From the NCBI GenBank assembly GCA_000306725.1, contig CP003083.1, positions 2,902,042 through 2,966,041 on the forward strand: 64,000 bases of DNA, read 5' to 3'. Below, piece after piece: positions 54,621 to 62,752 of this stretch. Origin of the DNA: Methanolobus psychrophilus R15. GTDB taxonomy: Archaea; Halobacteriota; Methanosarcinia; Methanosarcinales; Methanosarcinaceae. Below the pieces are notes generated by a model. That model was not told where the DNA came from. It made no database searches and saw only the letters and a program-made list of their open reading frames with translations. A program made the position numbers and the translations under genes. The first letter of the stretch is position 1. Each line of letters begins with the position of its first letter.

Positions 54621-55475
54621 ATGTCCGTTATGAGTATAATCTCATGTAAGATAATGCAAGATGAAATTGTGTGGCTTTTTACTAATGATTCTGAAATTGA
54701 TAAGATCATAATCGTAGAAAGCAATAATATTTCAGAATTTAGAGAAAAACTGAATGAACAGCATGTCTCTTATGAGATAGTTCCTTTTGAAAAGATATCA
54801 GATCTTCTCGGGGATACGGATGAATATCAATCAATTGTAATAGTTAATATTCTGGAACTTGGACTTCATGCAGTACCAAAAACACTGAAAACCGAAGTAT
54901 ATCAGACTATTGAGGAAATGATTCCTTTCTCCGATGGCATACTCCTTTTTTACGGCCTTTGTGGTAATGTTTTGGGGAAAGTAGAAGAGGATTTCTGCCT
55001 TGAAAAAGATGGTTGCATCGTCCGAATACTCAGGGATGATGTGAGAATTGTGGATGACTGCATCGGAGCTACGGTTGGTGGCGGAGCTAATTATCTGAAG
55101 CTGCTTAAAACCCACAGTAAAGAACCTGCTTTTTTCTTCACACCCATGTATGCTAATTCATGGAGAGAACTTCTAAGCATTGATAAATATGCTCCAGATC
55201 CTGAAAAAGCGCTCAAGATGGCTAAAATGGTCAACGACATGGCAGGATATTCAAGGGTTGCAAAGGTCAATACTGGCCTGACATACGTAAAAGATATTGA
55301 TGCAAAGATTGAAGAATATGCAAATTTGTTCGGCTATACTACCTTTGAGGTAAGTGGTAATCAGGAAATATTCGAGAAATGCTACTTCTCAATAAAGGAT
55401 GAAATAAAGAACAAATCATGTAAAAAGAATTATGCCTCTTTTAAGTATAGTCGCCTGCGAAATGCTCGAAGATGA
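54621..55475 (+). CDS. DUF1638 family protein, full length
   Basis: 284 residues from the ATG at 54621, which follows GGAGGAG with five bases spacing; the frame opens earlier at 54582. Family features: SIISCKIMQDEIVWLF at the start, ILLFYGLCGNVLG near residue 115, DCIGATVGGGANYLKLL and ANSWRELL. DUF1638 proteins are common in methylotrophic methanogens and some occur near corrinoid methyltransferases; their function is unknown. It probably was controlled by the TetR upstream before IS1 inserted. The last residues overlap the start of a second DUF1638 gene. Confidence 0.8.
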   Translation: MSVMSIISCKIMQDEIVWLFTNDSEIDKIIIVESNNISEFREKLNEQHVSYEIVPFEKISDLLGDTDEYQSIVIVNILELGLHAVPKTLKTEVYQTIEEMIPFSDGILLFYGLCGNVLGKVEEDFCLEKDGCIVRILRDDVRIVDDCIGATVGGGANYLKLLKTHSKEPAFFFTPMYANSWRELLSIDKYAPDPEKALKMAKMVNDMAGYSRVAKVNTGLTYVKDIDAKIEEYANLFGYTTFEVSGNQEIFEKCYFSIKDEIKNKSCKKNYASFKYSRLRNARR

Positions 55476-55764
55476 ATTAGTTTATGTTCTCTCAACAGAC
55501 CTTGAAATTAAACATTTGTTTGTGGTAGAGAACATAAACAGTTTCAGATTTGTACAAAAACTTAGATCTGAGAATCTCAAGCCTTTTGTGTTTTCATCTG
55601 ACAGGTTATATTCTATGGTTTCTGAAAGTAATAGAAGTCCACCTGATGGTTTCACGAAAATGTTTTCGAGTATTCCGGTTTTAAAGCAAATGTACGATGC
55701 TTTAAATCGGAAGAAAAAGTCGGTCATTTTCTGGACACTTGTGGATATGCCGGGAAGTCTGTAG
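55432..55764 (+). pseudogene. Second DUF1638 gene, truncated
   Basis: The start, MPLLSIVACEMLEDELVYVL, aligns with the start of the preceding DUF1638 protein, and similarity runs for about 70 residues (to SRLYSMVSESN). The remaining 40 residues do not match, and the YGLCG region is missing. The frame ends where a minus-strand nucleotidyltransferase also loses its C-terminus, so a recombination joint lies between about 55640 and 55740. Confidence 0.6.
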
Positions 55765-56006
55765 GGCTTAAAGTCCCTATTTTCTCTCAGATGGTACATT
55801 ATGCTCTTGCGTATCCTGCTGCTTGTGATAAGGTCGATATCGATAGACCCAAACCAGGAGTTATAGGAATCGACTGCCCAGCCACCGATGAGCACGGTAT
55901 TTGAGTTTTTGATATCATCATTCTTTTCATGGAGATGCCGGATAATTTCATTTAATTCTTCCAGAGAAAGAGCAATTATCCTTTGCATGGGTTCATATTG
56001 TGGCAT
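55482..56006 (-). pseudogene. AbiEii-like nucleotidyltransferase toxin, truncated
   Basis: The first 90-100 residues are a nucleotidyltransferase: VLIGGWAVDSYNSWFGSIDIDLI holds the GG...D-x-D signature, followed by KPYRLPGISTSVQKM. Beyond roughly 55700 the frame runs antisense through the DUF1638 remnant and is not toxin-like. A full AbiEii toxin is about 250-300 residues, so this one lacks most of its body. Its start overlaps the stop of the AbiEi-like gene by 14 bases, the usual order of AbiE pairs. Confidence 0.6.
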
Positions 56007-57006
56007 AGACCGACACCAACTGCTTTGTCATATCCATTGCAGAGTAGCCCATTCCTGCCAGGTCGAGCAGTGTCTGGGAAGGAGATACTATCCTGATACC
56101 TTCCTTTTCACGGACATCCCGGAAAACGTCCCTGTCAATGCGGTATATGTATGCCATTACTCCCTTATCAGAATCGGACGCGAACAATTCCCTGAAGTAA
56201 CCGAGGTGTTCTTCCTGCATGTAGAGATATACGGCATCATGACGTACCCCATAACCTGTATACAGTGATGCGGCAGTATAGGATGTGAAGCCGAAGGGTA
56301 TGTCATTCTGGTTTTCAAAGGCTGATGTTATCTCTTTTGCGGCTGTCGTGGATTCTTTAAAATAGACTCGTATCTCATCGATCATAAGATTGGAGAACGG
56401 ACGTTCCCAGGCAATGCCATTCAGGAGCTTGTTGACATCGGAGATGCTGACATGACCGTTATCCTGACTGATGATGTTCTGCTGCATGAGTGCCCGGACG
56501 GTCTTGTGCGCCCAGCCGTAGGATACGTTTTCCATTAGAGAGAGTTGCCTTATTGATGTCTTTTTCTCCTTCAGCAGACGGGATACTATTTTCCAGGATT
56601 TCTCGGATGTTATCCTGTGTCCGGCAGATGTGTACTGTCCCCTGCTTTCAGAGATAAATGACCGGGGAAGCTTTATTGTGCTTATGCCCAGTTTTTCCAT
56701 TAGATCTTCTTCCATCTTCGGGATGTGTTTCGCAGCAACTACAAGTGAAACCTGTTTTCCACCCCCTTTCTCCCGTTGCCATAGCTCACGGAAGAGATTC
56801 AGCCGCGATATCACGTCAAACGTTGCTCTGGACTTTATTTCGATGACATAGAGCATGTCTCCTTTTTCCAGTATCAGATCGGGACTGAAAGGCAAATCGT
56901 TCAGGTAAGTTCCTGATCCAATGAATCCTGCACCCACAGGAATACCCAGATGGTCCATGATGTACGCACGGATATCGTTCTGTTCTTCTCCACTTTGTTG
57001 TGTCAT
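55993..57006 (-). CDS. PD-(D/E)XK-like nuclease domain fused to wHTH and AbiEi-like antitoxin
   Basis: 337 residues from the ATG at 57006 (GTG 57018 is possible). Residues 20-125 look like a restriction-type nuclease fold: FSPDLILEKGDMLYVIEIKSRATFD gives D-x(n)-E-x-K. A winged helix follows (about 145-195, KKTSIRQLSLMENVSYGWAHKTVRALM), then an AbiEi-like C-terminal half (FGFTSYTAASLYTGYGVRHDAVYLYM, IRIVSPSQTLLDLAGMG). AbiEi proteins are antitoxins and repressors of AbiEii nucleotidyltransferases; the next gene is such a nucleotidyltransferase, overlapping by 14 bases. The N-terminal nuclease-like addition is unusual. Palindromes at the promoter suggest autoregulation. Confidence 0.7.
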   Translation of the reverse strand: MTQQSGEEQNDIRAYIMDHLGIPVGAGFIGSGTYLNDLPFSPDLILEKGDMLYVIEIKSRATFDVISRLNLFRELWQREKGGGKQVSLVVAAKHIPKMEEDLMEKLGISTIKLPRSFISESRGQYTSAGHRITSEKSWKIVSRLLKEKKTSIRQLSLMENVSYGWAHKTVRALMQQNIISQDNGHVSISDVNKLLNGIAWERPFSNLMIDEIRVYFKESTTAAKEITSAFENQNDIPFGFTSYTAASLYTGYGVRHDAVYLYMQEEHLGYFRELFASDSDKGVMAYIYRIDRDVFRDVREKEGIRIVSPSQTLLDLAGMGYSAMDMTKQLVSVYATI

Positions 57007-57012
57007 TCTTGC

Positions 57013-57030
57013 TATCACTATATAGTGATA
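57013..57030. promoter_or_regulatory. Perfect 18-bp operator palindrome at the AbiEi-like promoter
   Basis: TATCACTATATAGTGATA, six bases upstream of the ATG at 57006 and just after the TATA-like TTATATATAG (57032-57041, minus strand). Position between TATA box and start is typical for archaeal repression. Confidence 0.7.
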
Positions 57031-57042
57031 ACTATATATAAG

Positions 57043-57096
57043 TATCAGTGATAGGTATCATTGGTTGATGATATGTAGATAAATTTATCAGTGATA
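57043..57096. repeat. Two further half-site repeats TATCAGTGATA
   Basis: The 11-mer occurs at 57043-57053 and 57086-57096. It shares both half-sites with the 18-bp palindrome. Together three sites within 84 bases suggest cooperative binding by the AbiEi-like protein. Confidence 0.55.
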
Positions 57097-57276
57097 ACTT
57101 TGAAGAGGCTGAGGGTGGATGTCAGGAGTGTACTCCATACTTCCGGCTGTCTGCTTAGTAATGCGCTCGTCGTCGCGGAAGAAATAGCTGGTTGCTGTAC
57201 CGTTGTCAATTTCGTAGAACTGGTTTGCGTCGTTGATGACAGGAGCGGTGATTATGCCTGGATTAATTTCATCCAC
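57088..57276 (-). pseudogene. Possible gene fragment after the two-helix membrane protein
   Basis: 62 codons starting with a GTG directly after the TGA at 57277. The sequence PGIITAPVINDANQFYEIDN, then ATSYFFRDDERITKQ, uses codons as a real gene does (GAC, CGC), but there is no recognised family and it may be the C-terminal end of a larger lost protein. Confidence 0.3.
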
Positions 57277-57858
57277 TCAATATCTCTCAGACAGCAATTC
57301 CTTCTCCTTTTTGCGAATGAATTCTTCAAAATCCGTTTTGTATCTCTCTGTGCTTGGATGTGAATTGATTTTCTTAATTGAGCGATTGAATGAATAGTAA
57401 GCCGGTAAAATCAAAATGAATATAAAAGCTGTTGCGAATAAAGCGGCACAATACTTGCGCCAAAAAGAATCAATGGGGCACATGTTCCAACCATAATATA
57501 TCGAAACAATAAAAGAAACTAAGACATACATTGCATATAGATGAAACACTCCATTTTTCATATCTACACCCCACATTATTTTAGTTTCAAATATCCCTTC
57601 TTTTATGGTTATTTGCACAGAACCAAATCCCAGTTCTCTCTGTTTATGCGTCACAACAACAATTCCTGAAACTTCGCCTGCGTTTTTAACTCCCTTCACC
57701 GGACTGTAATCTTCATAAGTTTTATCATCACCTGAGCCTCTAATTAATCTTACTGTTTTGTGACCCATAGCCCAATAGAACTCGCAGATAGCGGGCACCA
57801 GTTTCTCCTTTGGGATTTTAGTTATGAGTTCTAATTCTGTCAACTGTGTTATCTCCAT
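57277..57858 (-). CDS. Predicted membrane protein, function unknown
   Basis: 193 residues. A soluble N-terminal region (KEKLVPAICEFYWAMGHKTVRLI; GVKNAGEVSGIVVVTHKQRELGFG) of about 105 residues is followed by two membrane helices (YAMYVLVSFIVSIYYGW, LFATAFIFILILPAYY) and a basic coiled tail. No family is recognised. GGTGATCTGATGG near the start offers a plausible ribosome site. Confidence 0.6.
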   Translation of the reverse strand: MEITQLTELELITKIPKEKLVPAICEFYWAMGHKTVRLIRGSGDDKTYEDYSPVKGVKNAGEVSGIVVVTHKQRELGFGSVQITIKEGIFETKIMWGVDMKNGVFHLYAMYVLVSFIVSIYYGWNMCPIDSFWRKYCAALFATAFIFILILPAYYSFNRSIKKINSHPSTERYKTDFEEFIRKKEKELLSERY

Positions 57859-57938
57859 CAGATCACCTTAAAGTGTTCTACGATTCCGATTTATTGGTAG
57901 TTGCATGCTTACATCAATATGTATATCTGTTATCAATC

Positions 57939-58520
57939 TTACTTTCTTAATAAGCGGTTTATTGTGTTTCCGACTACAGCTTTAGCACTACTTACGGCGC
58001 TTGAAACTGAAGAGCTAACACTACTTGCAGCACTTGAAATTGAAGAGCTGATACTACTTGTGGCGCTTGAAATTGAAGTCTTGGTACTACTTGCAGCGTT
58101 TGAAATTGAAGTTTTGGTACTACTTGCAGCGTTTGAAACTGAAGCTTTGATACTGCTTGATGTATCACCCAGCCTTGTGCCTCCTGCAGTATTTTCTTCA
58201 ATTGTAGCTCCTATGCCCGAGCCTATATTATCGACTGCATATTTTCCTAATGCAAGTGGTCCATCTTTTGCAATGAACACAGCTACATCATCAAAAGTAG
58301 CAGGTATGCTTTTTCCAATCGCAGCAGCAACTCCAAATCGTTTATTCTCTTGGTATGCCTTGCTTAAACCTTGTATGTATTTTGTACCTCCAAATATTTT
58401 AAGAGATCCTCCTCCTATACAACCTATCCCATTAAATGCAGAGTTGGTTATCAATTCCTCAGTGCTTATCTCGTAGTTATTCCAAGCTTTTATATCACTC
58501 ACAATAGAAATGACCGACAT
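57939..58520 (-). CDS. Gly/Ser-repeat protein beside IS630
   Basis: About 193 residues from the ATG at 58520. The N-terminal half is helical with glycine-rich stretches (GIGCIGGGSLKIFGG); the C-terminal 75 residues are a repetitive Ser/Ala segment with a unit near SSTKTSISNAA, repeated with variations, ending in a basic tail. Codons of the repeats are similar, showing recent expansion. The IS630 lies 15 bases upstream of this ATG, so either the promoter or an N-terminal part was cut off. Possibly a holin- or colicin-like membrane protein, but nothing is certain. Confidence 0.5.
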   Translation of the reverse strand: MSVISIVSDIKAWNNYEISTEELITNSAFNGIGCIGGGSLKIFGGTKYIQGLSKAYQENKRFGVAAAIGKSIPATFDDVAVFIAKDGPLALGKYAVDNIGSGIGATIEENTAGGTRLGDTSSSIKASVSNAASSTKTSISNAASSTKTSISSATSSISSSISSAASSVSSSVSSAVSSAKAVVGNTINRLLRK

Positions 58521-58534
58521 TACTCTGGCAACTA

Positions 58535-59631
58535 TAGTGTTCAACGCAACTTACTACACGTATTAATGTTTATCTTATCTTATGGCGGGGAAAGAACAAA
58601 TTCTGATTGACCGAAAGGTAATTCTCGACGAGATTAACGATTTGATCACACACGAGAACAATTCAAGAGTGTTGAAAAGGCTCTATTTTGTTAAATTTAG
58701 ATATTTAGGGGATTCTGTAGAAGAAGCTGCTATTAAAGTAGGAGTGACTAAGAAAACAGGATATTGCTGGCAAGAAAGTTGGAATAAAGGCGGCTATGCC
58801 GCCTTAATGCCAAATTTTGGCGGAGGTAGGAAATCCAAACTTACTGATGAACAAAAAAAGGAATTAAGAGCTTTGTTGGAAAATAAGGATTACTGGACTA
58901 CAAGAGAAGTCTGGAAGTTAATAAAGGAAAAATATGGCGTAGAATATTCAGAGAAACAAGTAGGAGTTATACTTCACAGTTTTAACATGTATCACTCAAA
59001 GCCATATCCCCTTGACTACAGAAGACCTAAAAACGCTGAAGAGATCTTAAAAAAAACTAACCGAAGCAATTCCAAAAAATATTGGTCAAGATGAGCAGTA
59101 TATCATAGGTTTTCTGGATGAATCTTCACCACAAACAAAAGCAAACACGCAAAGATTATGGTCATTTAAAAAACCGTTGATAATAAAAAATACGGATTAC
59201 GTTAAAGCAAATGCATTTGCGTTTTATTCGATCAACGGGAACAGTATCATTGATTTTATGAAAAGCTCAAAAACAGAAGATGTGTGTGAATTCCTGGAAA
59301 AAATTGTAGAGCAAAACCCAGGGAAAAGAATAATTCTTGTTCTCGATAATGCAAGATCGCATCATGCAAAGAAAACGATAAGTAAAGCGAGAGATTTAAA
59401 AATAACACTTGTGTTCCTACCACCTTATTCACCTGATCTAAATCCAGTAGAATTTGTCTGGAAAACAATCAAAAGAGAAGTGTCAGTCAAATTTGTCAAA
59501 TCAAAAGAACATTTGAGGAATATTATCAAAATGGAATTTATGAGGATAGAGAGCTCATTATCGTTTGCAAAAAAATGGATAGAAACATTTAATGCACAAA
59601 TAAAAAGTGTGATTTGTTGAGTTAGGGACTA
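58535..59631 (+). mobile_element. IS630-family insertion sequence, copy 2
   Basis: 1097 bases, same ends as copy 1 and the same TA duplication (58533-58534, 59632-59633). Only a handful of base changes separate the copies, so transposition is recent. Confidence 0.9.
58582..59620 (+). CDS. IS630-family transposase in two frames, copy 2
   Basis: Same layout as the transposase at 46933: frame 1 58582-59094, A8 run near 59049-59056, frame 2 from 59177 to 59620. Differences from copy 1 are few (NDLITH for NYLITH, AAIK for AATK, TNRSN for TYRSN, SVIC for SVNC). The catalytic triad is complete only after the +1/-2 shift. Confidence 0.85.
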
Positions 59632-59657
59632 TAATTATCGTGAATTATTCACATGTG

Positions 59658-59703
59658 AACTACTCCTCCGTGCCAGACTTGGGCTGTCGAGGAAGAAGTA
59701 GTT
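59658..59703. repeat. REP-like palindromic hairpin, copy 1
   Basis: Arms AACTACTCCTCC and GGAAGAAGTAGTT surround a loop with TGTCGA. A related hairpin with the same outer arms and TGTCGAGGAAG core lies at 62649-62694, on the other side of the M1 peptidase gene. Confidence 0.6.
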
Positions 59704-59772
59704 CATCAAGCAAAAACATTGATATCTGACAGACCAGATAAAGACTGAATTTTAGTTTACCAAGGTGATTGG

Positions 59773-62604
59773 ATGGAAAGAGTATACAAATATTATCCGG
59801 AAGATTTTGGAGAATTAACTGTAAAAGTTGTACACATGGACCTACTTTTCGATATTTTTGCCGATCACACAAAGGTATCATCCCATCTTCAATTAAGAAC
59901 CCTTGACAATCCCATCAATGACCTGGAGCTGAATTGCAAGAACCTTGAGATTCTATCCATAAGTTGCAGGGAGTATGGTATTGATTATGAGTACCGGAAA
60001 AAAGAAGATATCCTCTTGATCAAATTTAACCAGGTAATACCTGAAAACACAGAGATCTTGATCACTACTAAGACTATCTGCAGACCTACTAATAATATAC
60101 TGGAAGGACTCTATTATGACGAAACTCCTGCAGGCGCTCCACCACAGCAGATTACCCAGTGTCAGCAATGGGGACTCCAAAGACTTGTGCCATGCATAGA
60201 CGACATGGAAGCAAAATGCACCTATACTACAACCATCATTGCCGATAAGAGATATACCAATCTCATAACCAACGGCGATATTAAGGAAACAAGGCATTCG
60301 GTTGGAAGTGAAAGAGACAGAATTGTATATGACAATTCAATCACCCCTATGTCTCCCTATCTTTTTTTCCTGGGTGTTGGGACCTATGATACATTCAAAA
60401 GGGAATTCGAGTATCCGGATGGACATACCTTTGACCTGGAACTGTTGGTGCCTCCTGGTTCTGGCACAGTGATAGCTCAGAGAGCTCTTGATGTTCTCTA
60501 CGATTCTGTTATGTGGATCCATCTTTTCACAGGTAGTCCTGAACAATACGATCAGTTTGAAAAGCGCAAAGAGATCATGGCCCTGGTTCGGGAAAGGGAC
60601 CGGCTTAAAAACAAGGCGAACAATGCTAATGGACAGATCGAAACGATCAGAGAGGACCTGAAGAAGGCAGCAGGATCGATACAAACCGGATACAGATATA
60701 CAGGTACCGTTTACAGGGAGATCGGAATGCAGAATTCCAATTTTGGCGGTATGGAAAATGTAGGAAATACAACTATTACCACCAATCGCATAATGCCCTT
60801 CCCTCTGATGACCGACGGTGCTTTTGAGTATATGATAAGGGTGAAGGTCCATGAATTCTACCACAACCTGAACGGCTCCGAGGTAACAGGAAAAAGTCCT
60901 TTTGAACTGTGGCTTAACGAGGCAGTTACCGTCCATATAGAAAGAAGATACCACGCATACCATTTTGGAGAAGCATACAGTCGTCTTGAGGAGGTCCTTG
61001 AGCTCCTGGCTCCCGGCTCCGGAACCTTTGCACTTGACAGAGGAGCAGCCTCCATGCCTATCATTCCAGATGGATTCAATGACCCTGATGATCTTATAAC
61101 TTCAGTGACCTATGTAAAAGCTCCGGAATTTGTGAGTATGATAGAAACCCTGATGGGGAAAGAAACATTTGCCAGGGCATTGAATGTCTATTATTCCAGA
61201 TATAAACACTCGAATGCTTCAAGCTGGGACTGGATCGAAGTAATGGAAGAGGTTTCGAGACAGGAATTTAAAGATATGGCAAAAACATGGCTTAAACAGA
61301 CACAGTTCCCGCTGCTCCATGTAAAGTCTTCTTATGATGAAAAAGAAAAAACTTTTACATTATTCTTAGAACAGGAAGTTCCAGCAAAAGGGACATTCTG
61401 GGATTTCCCGGTTTGTGCAGCCCTTGTAGATAAGGAAGGGAAGGATCTTGCCGAAGTTATGGAGTGGATGAAGGATAAGGAGAAAAAGATAGTTATCAAG
61501 AACGTGGACAAACCTGCTTTTTTATCTCTGAACCGAGGATATTCTTTTTTTGGCAAAGTGGTTCATGATGTGGATATTGATGAGCTGATCTTGCAGACCA
61601 AAAAAGATCGGGATCTAATAAACAGGTTCATTGCCTTCTTCAAAATAGTGGATATCGAAAAAATGAAACTTATTGAGGACACAAATCGTCTTCCCTCAAA
61701 AGAGTTCACAGACCTCTATCATGAGCTCATCAGGGATCATGACCTCATGAAGAAAGCAGGAGCTCAGTTCCTGACAATCTTTGAATCTGTGGAGGATGAG
61801 AAACTCGCACACAAGTATCAGTTGTTATTTGAGGTTAAGCAAAAACTTCTCAAAGCAATAGCAAGCAAACATGAAGATTCCTTAATATCACTCTATCGGA
61901 CTTACAACGAAAAGGATGATAAAAGCCAGGATTACCTAAATGAGCAGATAAATGCAATCAAGGATCGCCAGGTAAAGAACAAGTGTCTCTCTGTCCTTTC
62001 AACCCTCGATAATCCCACAGTTCACGATATGATCAGGAAACAGTTTGAGGCTGCCCGGAGTGCGACGGATAAATTAAGTGCTTTTGGTTATTATCTTGAC
62101 AGCTCGGCACCTGACAGAATTCATTTTATGCAAGCTTTCCAGAGAGAGGCTGAAAAACATCCGGTAAGTTGGGAGGCCTTCTTGAGGGTTATAGGAGGTA
62201 ATAGTAGCGAGGATGTAATTGATCTGGTAAGACAGGTTGAACAATGCAAGGCTTTTAGGATAGAACAGGCAAATGACCAGAGAGCTCTTTATGGAAGTTT
62301 TGCATCGAACCGAAAGAAATCTTTGCAAACCGAAGAGGGACGAAAACTGCTTGGGGATATAGTTCTCCGGCTGGCCAGAGTCAATGAGTACAATACCGTA
62401 CACATACTCAATGTCTTTGCCAATATTGATAAGATGGAAGACAAATATCACATACCTCTGGTGGGAATGCTGATTGATTTCCTGGATAAGCTTGATCCGG
62501 ATCTTACACCAAGCGTGTACAACCGCATCCGGAAGATACTGCTCAATACTCCAAAAGCCATGAATAAATATGAAGAGATCTATGGAAAAATCAACCTGGT
62601 GTGA
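59773..62604 (+). CDS. M1-family metallopeptidase (aminopeptidase-like)
   Basis: 943 residues. GGMEN (near 328-332) is the exopeptidase motif GxMEN; HEFYH (near 362-366) gives the first two zinc ligands and Glu, and LNEAVTVHIE the third ligand. Before the catalytic part a charged coiled insertion (about residues 255-305, KRKEIMALVRERDRLKNKANN) interrupts the usual fold. The N-terminal beta domain and the C-terminal helical domain (about 600-943) are present; there is no signal peptide, so it acts in the cytoplasm, probably trimming peptides. AAGGTGATTGG precedes the ATG. REP-like hairpins flank it on both sides. Confidence 0.85.
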   Translation: MERVYKYYPEDFGELTVKVVHMDLLFDIFADHTKVSSHLQLRTLDNPINDLELNCKNLEILSISCREYGIDYEYRKKEDILLIKFNQVIPENTEILITTKTICRPTNNILEGLYYDETPAGAPPQQITQCQQWGLQRLVPCIDDMEAKCTYTTTIIADKRYTNLITNGDIKETRHSVGSERDRIVYDNSITPMSPYLFFLGVGTYDTFKREFEYPDGHTFDLELLVPPGSGTVIAQRALDVLYDSVMWIHLFTGSPEQYDQFEKRKEIMALVRERDRLKNKANNANGQIETIREDLKKAAGSIQTGYRYTGTVYREIGMQNSNFGGMENVGNTTITTNRIMPFPLMTDGAFEYMIRVKVHEFYHNLNGSEVTGKSPFELWLNEAVTVHIERRYHAYHFGEAYSRLEEVLELLAPGSGTFALDRGAASMPIIPDGFNDPDDLITSVTYVKAPEFVSMIETLMGKETFARALNVYYSRYKHSNASSWDWIEVMEEVSRQEFKDMAKTWLKQTQFPLLHVKSSYDEKEKTFTLFLEQEVPAKGTFWDFPVCAALVDKEGKDLAEVMEWMKDKEKKIVIKNVDKPAFLSLNRGYSFFGKVVHDVDIDELILQTKKDRDLINRFIAFFKIVDIEKMKLIEDTNRLPSKEFTDLYHELIRDHDLMKKAGAQFLTIFESVEDEKLAHKYQLLFEVKQKLLKAIASKHEDSLISLYRTYNEKDDKSQDYLNEQINAIKDRQVKNKCLSVLSTLDNPTVHDMIRKQFEAARSATDKLSAFGYYLDSSAPDRIHFMQAFQREAEKHPVSWEAFLRVIGGNSSEDVIDLVRQVEQCKAFRIEQANDQRALYGSFASNRKKSLQTEEGRKLLGDIVLRLARVNEYNTVHILNVFANIDKMEDKYHIPLVGMLIDFLDKLDPDLTPSVYNRIRKILLNTPKAMNKYEEIYGKINLV

Positions 62605-62648
62605 ACTATCTACCCAAAAGGGAATGGAGTTCTGGTCAGGTTAACGTC

Positions 62649-62694
62649 AACTACTCTTTCCTGCAAGCCTTGAAATGTCGAGGAAGGAGTAGTT
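62649..62694. repeat. REP-like palindromic hairpin, copy 2
   Basis: Arms AACTACTCTTTCCT (62649-62662) and AGGAAGGAGTAGTT (62681-62694) pair at all 14 positions with one T-G, around an 18-base loop. Closely related to 59658-59703. Confidence 0.65.
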
Positions 62695-62752
62695 CAATTG
62701 ACCAAGTAGTTTTGCTAGTTTTTTCCATAGAAATCCTCAATAAAAAAGGTAA

